Shown piece after piece: positions 18,109 through 27,400 of a stretch of DNA of 64,000 nt. The notes under the pieces were generated by a model. The model was not told the origin of the DNA and searched no databases. It was given only the letters and a program-made list of their open reading frames with translations. Numbering within the stretch: the stretch's first letter is position 1; each line of letters opens with the position of its first letter. The position numbers and the translations under genes are program-made. This stretch comes from Rhizobium sp. L43 (lineage in GTDB: Bacteria; Pseudomonadota; Alphaproteobacteria; Rhizobiales; Rhizobiaceae): the NCBI RefSeq assembly GCF_002531725.1, contig NZ_NWSQ01000008.1:1-64000 (forward strand). Direction: 5' to 3'.

Positions 18109-19413
18109 TCAACCGGCATGCCTTGCTGTCGGTCCGTTTGCCCGCACGAGCGCCATCAGCATCGGGCCGATCGCAAACTCGCCCCTTTCGGTCCTTCGGG
18201 TCAGATCTCTGAGATAGCCGCCTGGCGAATTGATATGCCCGCCCCTTTCCAGGATGCAGCCGATCACCGTCGCGGCGTTTTCCGGCCCCATGCCCGAGCA
18301 GGCTTCCTCATAGGCCGAGGGACTGACGCCGAGCATCGAGCGCACGATCACGGCAGCCGACATCAGATCTCGCCAGTTGCCGATCATTCCACCCGGGCCG
18401 TAGTCGAGAATTTGAGGGCAGGCCTGGAGGACGAGGCCGAGCGGGAAGGATTTCAGGCTATTCCCGGCCCCTGGATCGGCCGCGCCCCCCGCCTTGTTGC
18501 TCATCCTGCCGGAAGGCTTCGGCTGTTTCAATCTTCGCTCGTCCAGCGCCCCGGCGTTCGGCTCAATATCGACCGCTGCCCTTTCGCCCTGCTTCGGTTC
18601 GAAGCTTGGTTCAAGTTCATAAGTGGAGTCGGGGTTTGAATTCTGTTTGTGACGCTCAATCTGAGACTCATTGGCGTCTATTTTTTGTGATTTTACCCGA
18701 CTTTCCAATACGTTGACGATCTCATCGCGCAGCCGTCCCATCTCGTCGAGCAGCGGCGTCAGCGCTTCGGTGCTCGCAACGCGCGGAATCCGGGCAACGA
18801 GCGTTCGAAACATCGCCGAAATGGCTTCCCAATCCCCCGACACCTCCTCTTCGAGGGCTGCCGCGATCAGCTTGGATATATCGCGCCGGCACACCGTCAG
18901 GCGTTCCCTGGTCATCCTGAGCAATTCCCGGTCGGCAACTGCCTGGGCGGCCAGGCTTTCAATTTCAACCGCGCGCGCCAGCAGCGGCGCAATACTGAAG
19001 CCGAAGGCCTCGCCGATGGCCCCTGCCCTGTCGCGGCGGGCATAGCGCTTGCCATTCGGGCTGTCCCTGCGCAGGATCAGGCCGGCTTCGACCAGCACGG
19101 CGAGATGCCGCCGGAGGGTGGCCGGCGTCATGCCGCGGGCGCGAAGCGAAAGCTGCGCGTTCGACGGGAAGACGATGAGGCCATTCTCTTCGGAAATCTC
19201 GTCATCGGGGTAGAAGGTCAGTAGCGCGTCGAGCACCGTCAGCGCCCGATCGGTCACGCCGAGCGCCGGCCGCGCTTCGCAGATCGCCCTGAACAGTTTC
19301 CACTTGCTGCGCTTCATTCCCGGCTCGATCGTCTCGGCCAGTTGCTGGCTTGCCAGCATGCCAAGTGACATCGGCCGCCGCCCAAAGGGCGTCGTCACAT
19401 ATCCACTCTCCAT
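18109..19413 (-). CDS. repC: RepC, replication initiator of the repABC plasmid
   Basis: RepC (434 residues) is the only protein essential for replication of repABC plasmids and acts at an origin lying within its own coding sequence. The N-terminus MESGYVTTPFGRRPMSLGML is the conserved RepC start. The N-terminal half carries the DNA-binding region (FPSNAQLSLRARGMTPATLR, then a winged-helix region), and the C-terminal part ends RGGHINSPGGYLRDLTRR. GAAGGTGAAGG precedes the ATG. It is separated from repB by 154 bases containing the antisense RNA on the other strand, which limits RepC synthesis and sets copy number and incompatibility. Confidence 0.95.
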   Translation of the reverse strand: MESGYVTTPFGRRPMSLGMLASQQLAETIEPGMKRSKWKLFRAICEARPALGVTDRALTVLDALLTFYPDDEISEENGLIVFPSNAQLSLRARGMTPATLRRHLAVLVEAGLILRRDSPNGKRYARRDRAGAIGEAFGFSIAPLLARAVEIESLAAQAVADRELLRMTRERLTVCRRDISKLIAAALEEEVSGDWEAISAMFRTLVARIPRVASTEALTPLLDEMGRLRDEIVNVLESRVKSQKIDANESQIERHKQNSNPDSTYELEPSFEPKQGERAAVDIEPNAGALDERRLKQPKPSGRMSNKAGGAADPGAGNSLKSFPLGLVLQACPQILDYGPGGMIGNWRDLMSAAVIVRSMLGVSPSAYEEACSGMGPENAATVIGCILERGGHINSPGGYLRDLTRRTERGEFAIGPMLMALVRANGPTARHAG

Positions 19414-19472
19414 TTGCCTTCACCTTCGTTCAGGCAAAAGAAAACCATCCACCAATTTGGTGCCGAAGACGC

Positions 19473-19501
19473 TTGACTGTGATTCGTGGAAATGCGATTC
19501 T
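19473..19501 (+). promoter_or_regulatory. Promoter of the repABC counter-transcribed RNA
   Basis: TTGACT (19473-19478), a 17-base spacer and GATTCT (19496-19501) form a sigma70-like promoter on the strand opposite repABC, within the repB-repC interval where the antisense RNA of this replicon family is always found. Confidence 0.7.
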
Positions 19502-19507
19502 CGATGT

Positions 19508-19562
19508 GCTTAAGATCTGAGAAGGGCTTCCACGACGGCGTCGTTGGGGGCCTTTTTCTTTT
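19508..19562 (+). ncRNA. Counter-transcribed RNA (ctRNA/incA) of the repABC replicon
   Basis: An RNA of about 55 nt is expected from the TTGACT-N17-GATTCT promoter, starting near 19508. It ends at a hairpin with ACGAC (19532-19536) and GTCGT (19540-19544) as core stem, followed by TTTTTCTTTT at 19553-19562. Size, position and orientation match the ctRNAs of R. etli p42d and pTi plasmids, which pair with the repC leader, promote premature termination or block the repC start, and are a main incompatibility determinant. The transcription start is estimated from the promoter. Confidence 0.75.
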
Positions 19563-19567
19563 GCGCG

Positions 19568-20569
19568 CTACGCTCCTCTGTCCTTGTTGAACTCCTGGAA
19601 CAGGCCCTTCAGCCTTTCCTGGACGAATTGATCGAAACCGGGTGCGCTCTTGCCGTCGAACACGAAAGTTGCACCGGATGCTGTCTTCTTGATCATGACA
19701 GGCACGCCGCTGACCTCGGTTTTCTCTATCGCCGGCTTCGGCGCCGCCGTATTCTTCGTTGCCAGAACGAGTGCCCGCTGAAACCGCTCGTCGCTCGATA
19801 TTTTGCGCGCGTCGTCCGCGGACAACTCGGCGATGATTTTCTCGATATCGGTGCCGTCCAGCCGCTCGCCCAGTTCCAACCACCGCCGGCGGCCGATATC
19901 GGGCGCCGCACCGATGGCGTTGATGAGATCAAGGGGGACCTGTCGTATGACGATCAGCATTCTCGACAGCGCCGCCTTATCGACGCCGAGGGCAGCCATG
20001 ATGACATCGCGGCCGAAGCTGCGTTCTTCGAGCCTCGATGCGAAGAGCGCACGCTCGATATAGGAAAGATTGGTTCGGGCGCTGTTTTCCTGCCCCTGGC
20101 TGACGACCAACTGACCGTCGGTGAGATCGCGGACGACCGCACGCACCCTGATGCCGATCTCTCTCGTGGCCGCCAGGCGACGATGACCATAGGCAACCTG
20201 ATAGCGTCCCCTGGTTTCGGGATGCGGACGGACGAGGATCGGAACCTGCTGCCCATGCTCGCGGATCTGCTCGACAAGCTGTGCAAGTTCGGCCGCGTCG
20301 ATCGCCAATCGATCGCTGACGAAGGAAGCGTCGATCAGGCCCGGATCGAGCTCGACGATGGTCTGGCCGGCGGCGAGCTGCCGTTCCAGTTCACTCGCCC
20401 GCTCCATTTTCTCGGTAATGTTGCCAAGCGTCTTGGTAATGCCGCCGACCGGTGCGGCACTGCGCTCCTGCGGCACGAATCCGGCGATCGGACGATTGTC
20501 GCGCGGTGCGACTGTTTCCACCCTTGCCGGGCTCGGAGCGGAGATTTCGATGAGGTTCTTCCGCGCCAT
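19568..20569 (-). CDS. repB: RepB, ParB-type centromere-binding partition protein
   Basis: The 333-residue protein starts MARKNLIEISAPSP and contains the ParB nuclease-like domain (VELDPGLIDASFVSDR, then QVPILVRPHPETRGRYQVAYG HRRL) and the helix-turn-helix (SYIERALFASRLEERSFGRD, then ALGVDKAALSRML). It binds parS sites and, with RepA, segregates plasmid copies; it also assists RepA autorepression. The ATG is 3 bases after the repA stop with AAGGAA upstream. I could not find a convincing parS copy in the rep region by eye. Confidence 0.95.
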   Translation of the reverse strand: MARKNLIEISAPSPARVETVAPRDNRPIAGFVPQERSAAPVGGITKTLGNITEKMERASELERQLAAGQTIVELDPGLIDASFVSDRLAIDAAELAQLVEQIREHGQQVPILVRPHPETRGRYQVAYGHRRLAATREIGIRVRAVVRDLTDGQLVVSQGQENSARTNLSYIERALFASRLEERSFGRDVIMAALGVDKAALSRMLIVIRQVPLDLINAIGAAPDIGRRRWLELGERLDGTDIEKIIAELSADDARKISSDERFQRALVLATKNTAAPKPAIEKTEVSGVPVMIKKTASGATFVFDGKSAPGFDQFVQERLKGLFQEFNKDRGA

Positions 20570-20572
20570 CGA

Positions 20573-21766
20573 TTATTTCCTTCCCCACGTCGAACGAATA
20601 TGCGCTTCGATCTCGCTATTCACCAGGTTGAGGGACTCGAGAGCCCGGTCATAGGTTCCGCGTGTGAACTGCGACCGCTCGACCTCGTAGAGGGTCTGTT
20701 TGGTGACGCCGGCGTCGGCGACCGCCGTCGATTTCACCATGGCATTGTGCAGCATGCGATTGCCGAAGATCGCCCGCATGAAGCCGGTCATCTGGCTCTG
20801 CGGCCCGTCGTTCGGCTCGAACCGGGTCACGAGATAACGCATCCAGTCATAGCTGGTGCGACCGCCGGCCTTCTCGACGACCGACATCAGCTCGCTGGTC
20901 ATCGTCAGGAACTGCGACATCGACATGACGTCAAGCATCTGCGGGTGAACCGTGATCAGGACCGAGGTCGCCGCACAGAGCGCCGACATCGTCAGGAAAC
21001 CCAGCTGCGGCGGGCAGTCGATGACGACGACGTCGTAAAGGCTTTCGATCTCCGTCAGCACCTCGCCGATGCGAGCAAAGAACATCGTCTCCGCCGTGCC
21101 CGACGCCATCGCTTTCGGTGTCTCGTGCTCGAACTCCATCAGCTCGAGATTGCCCGGAATGAGATGCAGATTGGGTGTATAGGTGGCGCGCACGATATCG
21201 GCGATGGGGCGCGGATCCTCATATCGGATCGCGCCGTAGATCGTCTCGCCCTCGCCAACGTCGAATTCCGGCTGATGGCCGAACAAGGCCGACAGGGAGG
21301 CCTGCGGATCGAGGTCGACGGCGAGCACGCGGTAGCCTCTCAGCGCCATGAACTGCGCCAGATGGGCCGCGGTGGTGGTCTTGCCCGAGCCGCCCTTGAA
21401 ATTCATGACGGAGACGATCTGGAGCTTTTCCCCCGGCCTGCGGGCCGGCACATATTTCGGCGTCCCGTTTCGCTCGTCGAGGACCCGGCGAATCCGGTCC
21501 ATATCCGTGGCACTGTAAAGCCGCCGTCCGTTGGCCAGCGGATCGGGCCCATGGCCGTCGGCGGCCACCTGGCGGAGATAACCTTCGCCGATGCCGATGA
21601 AGGCTGCAGCTTCCGCCGGCGAAAATGTTCTGATCGTCTTTTGCGACAGCGGGGGGAAGATTTTTGCCTGATGCTGCTGAAGCTGATAGGACAACTCCTT
21701 CGCATCCGTTGCCAGAAGCGACGGGAGATGCTCTTGATCGTCTTGAAGAGCAAGACTCGGCTGCAT
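20573..21766 (-). CDS. repA: RepA, ParA-type partition ATPase and repABC autorepressor
   Basis: The protein has 397 residues. The N-terminal DNA-binding part contains AEAAAFIGIGEGYLRQVAAD (51-70). The deviant Walker A FKGGSGKTTTAAHL begins at residue 123, and Walker A'/B elements VLAVDLDPQASLSALFG and VVIDCPPQLGF follow. It drives plasmid segregation with RepB and represses the operon. A large perfect inverted repeat lies 15-58 bases upstream of the ATG and is the obvious operator candidate. The ribosome-binding site (GGGAAAA) is modest. It is the first gene of repABC. Confidence 0.95.
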   Translation of the reverse strand: MQPSLALQDDQEHLPSLLATDAKELSYQLQQHQAKIFPPLSQKTIRTFSPAEAAAFIGIGEGYLRQVAADGHGPDPLANGRRLYSATDMDRIRRVLDERNGTPKYVPARRPGEKLQIVSVMNFKGGSGKTTTAAHLAQFMALRGYRVLAVDLDPQASLSALFGHQPEFDVGEGETIYGAIRYEDPRPIADIVRATYTPNLHLIPGNLELMEFEHETPKAMASGTAETMFFARIGEVLTEIESLYDVVVIDCPPQLGFLTMSALCAATSVLITVHPQMLDVMSMSQFLTMTSELMSVVEKAGGRTSYDWMRYLVTRFEPNDGPQSQMTGFMRAIFGNRMLHNAMVKSTAVADAGVTKQTLYEVERSQFTRGTYDRALESLNLVNSEIEAHIRSTWGRK

Positions 21767-21781
21767 GATCTTTTTCCCAAA

Positions 21782-21824
21782 TAACTGCGCAATTTTGAAC
21801 GAAAGCGCTTCAGTTGCGCAGTTA
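21782..21824. promoter_or_regulatory. Inverted repeat in the repABC promoter region (RepA operator candidate)
   Basis: TAACTGCGCAA (21782-21792) and its exact complement TTGCGCAGTTA (21814-21824) are separated by 21 bp, so the half-site centres are 32 bp (about three helical turns) apart. The pair begins 15 bp from the repA ATG. Each arm also contains the palindrome TGCGCA. Location fits the RepA operator; a RepB-binding role is possible. Confidence 0.6.
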
Positions 21825-22044
21825 CTATATGCCGCGATTCGTGACCGAATTACAAATGCTTAACCAAAAGGCAGGTCGAGGGAGGCGAAACGAGCGCGGC
21901 AAGCCGGCGGTTTCCAGGTCCGATCGCCGGGTGATTCGCGCCCGCCCGAAGCGCTGGCGAGCAAGGCCTATGCCTTCGTTATGCACATGAAATTCATTGA
22001 ATTTTTTGCGACGCCGCCGGCGGGCCGGAAAGGCCTCGACCTGA

Positions 22045-23511
22045 CTATTCTCCGTCATCTCTCAGGTAGTTGTTTCCGTTGATCACCAGGAGCCCGTCGG
22101 AGCTTTTGTCGGGTTCGAATATGCTCATGCTTTCCGTCTTGCCGCTCTGATCGGTCAGGTCGAGACGGTAGCCGGAAAGCGTGTAACGGCCGCTGGCGCC
22201 CGGCCGGCTGCCTGACGTGGTGACGCCGGATTGCGATCCGTCGATATCATTCGTCATCGAGGCGCCGGACCAGCCGGTCCGTTCGAAAGTGCCGTTTTTG
22301 TGCAGCGTCAGCGTATGGCTGGAGGCGACCGATCCGGATGAGGTCGCGGTCATACCGCTCGAGGCGAAGCTATAGACCCATTCGCCGTCAAGCGTCGCGC
22401 CCTCGTCAAAAGGCGGCACGGCCCGATAGTCTGCGTCTGAAATCACCAGGTCTTTTCCCTTTTCCGCGAATGATTTCGTCTCGATCTCGATCGTGCCGTA
22501 CGGAGAGGTGACGCTGCGCATTTCGATCGACCGGGCAGATGAGAAGAGGCCGCCGCCGGCAAGTTTGTAGAGGCCGCAATCGGTGGGGGTTTCCTTGCAA
22601 TGTTCGGCGATCGTCCGGCCGCCCTTCGGCAGTTCCGTGCTGAACAGGCCCTTCGGGTCGAACATGCTGATCTGGCTGTCGGAATAGAAATCCATGCCGC
22701 CGAAGACATTCGGCCGGATGCCGGTATCGAGATGGGTGAAGACGCCGTCGAGTCCGCCGTCGCGGCCGGCCGGCACAAGATCGAAATCCTTATCGGAAGG
22801 ATCGAGCTTCACCGATCGCACGAGCGCCTCGAAATCGGCTTCGGCGCTTTTGCTTCTATCGCCGTTTAGGTTCAAGAGCACGAGCTGCAGATAGGCCTGC
22901 TGCTTGTCGCCGGCGATGCCGACGACAATCTGGCTGATGCCGACATTGTTCTGATGGACGCAGCAGCGTTCCTCCACGCGGATGTCGTGGCCATTCACGG
23001 TGACCCCGTAATGTTTGATCAGGGTATCTTCCTTCGCTATCTCGGGCAGCGTCGCGACGAAGGTCTTCATGCCGGCCGGAAGCGAGTTGCGCGCAGCCAA
23101 GAGCGGTTTTGTGATCTGGATTAGGGCGCTGCCGCGCTTGTCGTCCTCGGTTTCCGGAAAGTCCTTCTGCAGCATGAAGAGATTGCCCTTGCCGGCCTTC
23201 CGCCAGCCGGAGGCAGGCTCGGGCAGGCTCACCGTCAGGCCGCCGATATCGGCGGGCGCTGCCAATGCCTGGGAGCAGGAGAGAAGGCAGAAAAGAGCGA
23301 GTGCGAAACCCAAAGCTGATTTGACTTGGCCAATCCGATCGATATGCGCCCCTCCCCTCTTGTTTCCACAACTGCCGACGGGATTTGGAGCCGCGCGCAA
23401 CCATTTCAACCCTGAGCTTTCATGAAGGTTTTTTGAAAGGCGATTAGGCAACGCAACCCCCGGCGAAACGCCGGTCGGCCGAACTAATCCGCCATCGATT
23501 GGTAGAGCCAT
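22045..23511 (-). CDS. Secreted protein of unknown function
   Basis: The open frame spans 488 codons from an ATG at 23511, but that start lies inside the upstream gene and the first 60 residues look non-coding. A Sec signal sequence (ALGFALALFCLLSCSQALA) begins near residue 66 of the frame, so the true start should be at about 23320-23410. No ATG or GTG is available there. A TTG at 23407-23409 is possible, and a strong GGAGG lies 7 bases before an ATC at 23341-23343. The mature protein (about 400 residues) contains a Cys-Cys pair (VEERCCVHQNN) and a C-terminal domain with repeated Gly/Ser/Thr strands (SGMTATSSGSVASSHTLTLH). I do not recognise a family. Confidence 0.65.
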   Translation of the reverse strand: MALPIDGGLVRPTGVSPGVALPNRLSKNLHESSGLKWLRAAPNPVGSCGNKRGGAHIDRIGQVKSALGFALALFCLLSCSQALAAPADIGGLTVSLPEPASGWRKAGKGNLFMLQKDFPETEDDKRGSALIQITKPLLAARNSLPAGMKTFVATLPEIAKEDTLIKHYGVTVNGHDIRVEERCCVHQNNVGISQIVVGIAGDKQQAYLQLVLLNLNGDRSKSAEADFEALVRSVKLDPSDKDFDLVPAGRDGGLDGVFTHLDTGIRPNVFGGMDFYSDSQISMFDPKGLFSTELPKGGRTIAEHCKETPTDCGLYKLAGGGLFSSARSIEMRSVTSPYGTIEIETKSFAEKGKDLVISDADYRAVPPFDEGATLDGEWVYSFASSGMTATSSGSVASSHTLTLHKNGTFERTGWSGASMTNDIDGSQSGVTTSGSRPGASGRYTLSGYRLDLTDQSGKTESMSIFEPDKSSDGLLVINGNNYLRDDGE

Positions 23512-24236
23512 TCGGAGAGCTTCTCGGACGCCACCCGCGCGCCGGTGCCCGGAAGCAGTGCATCATCGGTCAATTCGACACCGAAATACGACGTGGACGG
23601 ATCCGTTATCACCTGCCGCTCGTCTTCGTTTGCGGCGAGATAGATCCGTGCGACTTCATCGACACCGAACTGTTCGGGGCCACCGATCTCGACGATGCCG
23701 CCCAAAGGCGTCGAGACGGTCAATTCGGCCAGGAAGGCCGCGACGTCTCCGGCTGCGACCGGTCTCATCAAGGCTGGCGGCAATCGAAAGACATCGCCTT
23801 GCGCACCAATGTCGATCAATCCGCTGATGAACTCGTAAAACTGCGTGGAGCGGAGGAGCGTATAGGGGCGATTTGACGCCCGGATAAGATTTTCCTGCAC
23901 CATTTTCGCGCGAAAATAGTCGCTTTCCACGAGCAGGGGCGTGCCGACGACGGAAAGAGCGAGATAATGCCCGACACCGGCTGCAGCGGCAGCCGCAAGC
24001 AAATTCTTCGTCGATGCCTTGAAGAAATCCAGTGCAGCGCTGTCGCCGAAGGATGCGGCGTTGGTCACATCAACGACGATGTCGGTTCCAGCCATGGCCG
24101 CTTCGAGACCCCTGCCGGTCACCGTATCGACGCCGAGTGACAAGGATGCCGCCATTACCTCGTGGCCTGACCGGCGCAGGCTTTCGCTGAGCCGCGTTCC
24201 GATGAGACCGCTTGCTCCCACCACAGTTATTTTCAT
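23484..24236 (-). CDS. NmrA-like NAD(P)-binding oxidoreductase (atypical SDR)
   Basis: The 250-residue protein opens with the Rossmann motif MKITVVGASGLIGTRL (GxxGxxG at 7-13). Later motifs VDVTNAASFGDS, HYLALSVVGTPLL and FRAKMVQENLIRAS match NmrA/YwnB-type atypical short-chain dehydrogenases. It lacks a standard YxxxK with an upstream serine, as is usual in this branch, so it could be a redox sensor or a quinone or isoflavone reductase relative. The minus-strand gene lies upstream of the secreted-protein gene, whose longest frame overlaps its end. Substrate unknown. Confidence 0.75.
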   Translation of the reverse strand: MKITVVGASGLIGTRLSESLRRSGHEVMAASLSLGVDTVTGRGLEAAMAGTDIVVDVTNAASFGDSAALDFFKASTKNLLAAAAAAGVGHYLALSVVGTPLLVESDYFRAKMVQENLIRASNRPYTLLRSTQFYEFISGLIDIGAQGDVFRLPPALMRPVAAGDVAAFLAELTVSTPLGGIVEIGGPEQFGVDEVARIYLAANEDERQVITDPSTSYFGVELTDDALLPGTGARVASEKLSEWLYQSMAD

Positions 24237-24492
24237 GCCAGCATCCTCGCGAACGATTGGATCGACAATGACCGGAAGGCCAAAAACCTTCCATCATACG
24301 TGGGGGTGGCGACCCTAGCCGTAGGTATAGCCGAGCAGACCCAAGGTTTAGGATGGCTCACCCGCGAACCGAACAGGTCTTCCCGCCTCACTCGCACTGA
24401 AGATCCGGCGGGCGGACGCAGCGCTACCTCTCCGCGCAATGTATGGATTTCCATGAGTTGCGGCTGTGGTGCGGCGGGATTACGGTTCGAAC

Positions 24493-27400
24493 ATGAACGC
24501 GCCGGCCCCGACATCGAAAACGAGTACGACGTCAAATGCTGGCGATCCCCGGCCTTTGTCTGCCCGACAGGAGCGGTTGATGATCAGCGTCTGGTCGCAC
24601 CGCCCCCGCGCCCTGTATCTGGGGCTTTTCATCATCGCCTATGTGCTCGCCTGCGGCTTCGCCCAGTCGCTCGCGATCGTGCCGGGAACGGGTATTTCCA
24701 TCTGGCCTCCGGGCGGACTTTTCATCGCGACGCTCATCCTCGCCTCCAGGCGCAGCTGGCCGTGGTGGATACTGGCGGGCTGCCTGGCCGAGCTGTTCAG
24801 CAATGCGCTGTGGTTTTACAGTCCGCTGCCCGCGGCCTTTCTGATCTATGTCGGCAACGCTCTTGAAGCGGTGGTCGCGGCATGGTTGGTCAATCGGGCC
24901 TTGAAGCGCCCGGCCCAGCTGGAAACATTGCAGGAGGTTCTTGCATTCGTCGTGCTCGGGGCCGGAATTGCGCCAATCGTGGGCGCGACGGTGGGAAGTG
25001 CGACGCTCGCGTGGTTCGGCATACAATCGCAATCCTTCGTGACGGCCTGGCCTCTCTGGTGGATCGGCGACGCGACCGGTGTCCTGATCGTCGCGCCGCT
25101 GGCGCTCACCGTCTTCCACAACTGGCGCGACAAGACCCGGCTTACGGCGGCGCAATGGCTGGAAGCCTGCGTCCTTGGGATGATTTTTCTCGGTGTCGCC
25201 GCTCTTTCGCTCAGCGGCTACCTGCCTTTCGCCTACATCATCATGCCGCCTCTTCTTTGGGCCGCAGTCCGTTTCGAATTCAAGGGCGCGGCCATATCGC
25301 TCGCACTCCTCGCCTTGATCACTGCCGTTTTCACGATCACAGGCGCCGGCCAATTTATCGGCGATCCCGAATCCCAGAAACACAAGCAGATCATGCTGCA
25401 GCTTTTTCTGGCCATCTCGGCGTTTTCGGCGCTGATCGTCGCCGCCATATCCAGGCAGCACCAGCTGGCCGTGCTCACATTGCGGCAAAGCGTGGAGACG
25501 TTGCGCGAGCGGGAGCAGGAGCTCTCGCAGCTCGTCGACATGGTTCCGAGCCACGTCTGGCGTCTGACACCCCAGGGCGAACCGACCTTCTTCAACAGAC
25601 GGATGGTCGATTTCCTCGGTCTCGATGTGGCGGATTCGGACAGGCCTGACATGAGCCGGCTGGAAGCGCTCATCGAGACCGTCATTCATCCCGATGATGC
25701 CGCCGGCTTCAGGGAGTCGCTCAACCATTGCCTCGCCACCGGTGAGAACTTTGCCATGCGGTATCGGCTGCGCCGCGCCGACGGCATCTATCACTGGATG
25801 TCGAGCCGTGCCGAGCCGATGCGGGATCAGACCGGCAATATCGTCCAGTGGTATGGCCTTTGCCACGATATCGACGATCAGGTCCGCGCCGAAGAGGCGG
25901 TGCGCCAAAGCGAGCGAGCGCTGCAGCAGATGATCGACGCCGTGCCGGTTCGCGTCTGGAGCGTCGAGCCGACAAGCGGATCGGTCTATTTCAACAAACG
26001 CTACCAGGATCATTTCCGCTCCGTCATCGCCAATTTCGACGCTCTCGGCGCGCCGCGCATCGAAGAGCTGCTGCAGCAGCTGATCCATCCCGAAGACGCG
26101 CCGGACGTTCAGCGCACGCTGCGGAATTGCTTCGAAAGCGGCGGCGGCACCGCGATGCGGTTTCGCTGGCGCGAAAAGGACGATGTCTACCGCTGGGCGG
26201 AATGCAGGGTGGAACCCCGGCGCGATGACGATGGAACGGTTGTGCAATGGTACGGTGTTTCTCTCGACATCGACGAGGAGGTCCGCGCCCTCGAGGCATT
26301 ACGTGATCGCGAGCGCGAACTCTCGCAGCTCGTCGACATGGTCCCGGTTCATATTGCCCGCATGGCGCCGAACGGCGAGCCGACCTTCTTCAGCAAGCGC
26401 ACCCTGCAATCCATTGGGTTGAATGACGTCGCAGCCTGGGACAAGCCTGATATCAGCCGGTCGGCGGCCATCATCGGGGCAACCGTGCATCCCGAGGATG
26501 GACCTCGGATGAGCGAGGTTCTCGGTCACGCGCTTGCGACCGGCGAGCCCTATACCATACGGTACCGCCGGCGCCGCGCCGATGGCGTATATCGGTGGAT
26601 GGAAGGTCGCGCAGAGCCGATGCGGGATCAAAATGGGGAGATCGTGCAATGGTACGCGGCTGCGATCGACATCGACGACGAGGTGCGTGCGCAACAGGCC
26701 CTGCGTGAGCGGGAACGGGAGCTGTCGCAGCTCGTCGACATCGTGCCGAGCCTTCTCTGGCGCTTGAACGCGGATGGCGAACCGACCTTCTTCAACAAGC
26801 GGCTGATCAATTTTCTCGGGCGGGACATTGCAAACACGGATAATCCCGGCACGAACCGGCTGTCCGCCATCATCGAAGCCGCCATTCATCCCGACGATGC
26901 GCAGAGCCTTGCCGCGGCGCTGAAGCATTCCTTCGCCACCGGCGAGCGCTTCTCGAAGCAGTATCGCCTGCGGCGCGCCGATGGCGTCTATCGCTGGGTC
27001 AAAGGCAGCGCCGAGCCGCTCAGGGACGAGAGCGGGCAAATCATTCAGTGGTACGGTCTCACCCATGACATCGACGATCAATTGCGCATCGAGGAGGAGT
27101 TGCGCGAGCGAGAACGCTCGCTCTGGCAGATCGTCGAAACGCTGCCGGCAATGATCGATTGCGCAGCACCCGATGGGGAACCGGTATACCGCAACCCCCA
27201 GCTCCGCGACTTCCTCGGATACAAGCTCGAAGAGCTGGATGGAACGGGGAAAACCCGGCTGGACGGCACGCTCGATGCCGGCGTTCATCCCGACGACGTG
27301 GCGGGGGTCAAAGAGAATTATGCCCATTCATTGTCCACCGGCGAGCCCTATGCGCGCCGGCATCGTCTGCGGCGCTTCGACGGCGAATATCGCTGGGTCG

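Noticed and set aside
19544..21784. A 746-codon plus-strand open frame across repB and repA
   Set aside because: RepA and RepB are certain on the other strand; the long frame is a codon-usage shadow.
21767..22044. A parS centromere (GTTNNNNGCNNNNAAC) near repABC
   Set aside because: I looked upstream of repA and downstream of repC and found no match by eye; a pattern search over the whole plasmid would be needed.
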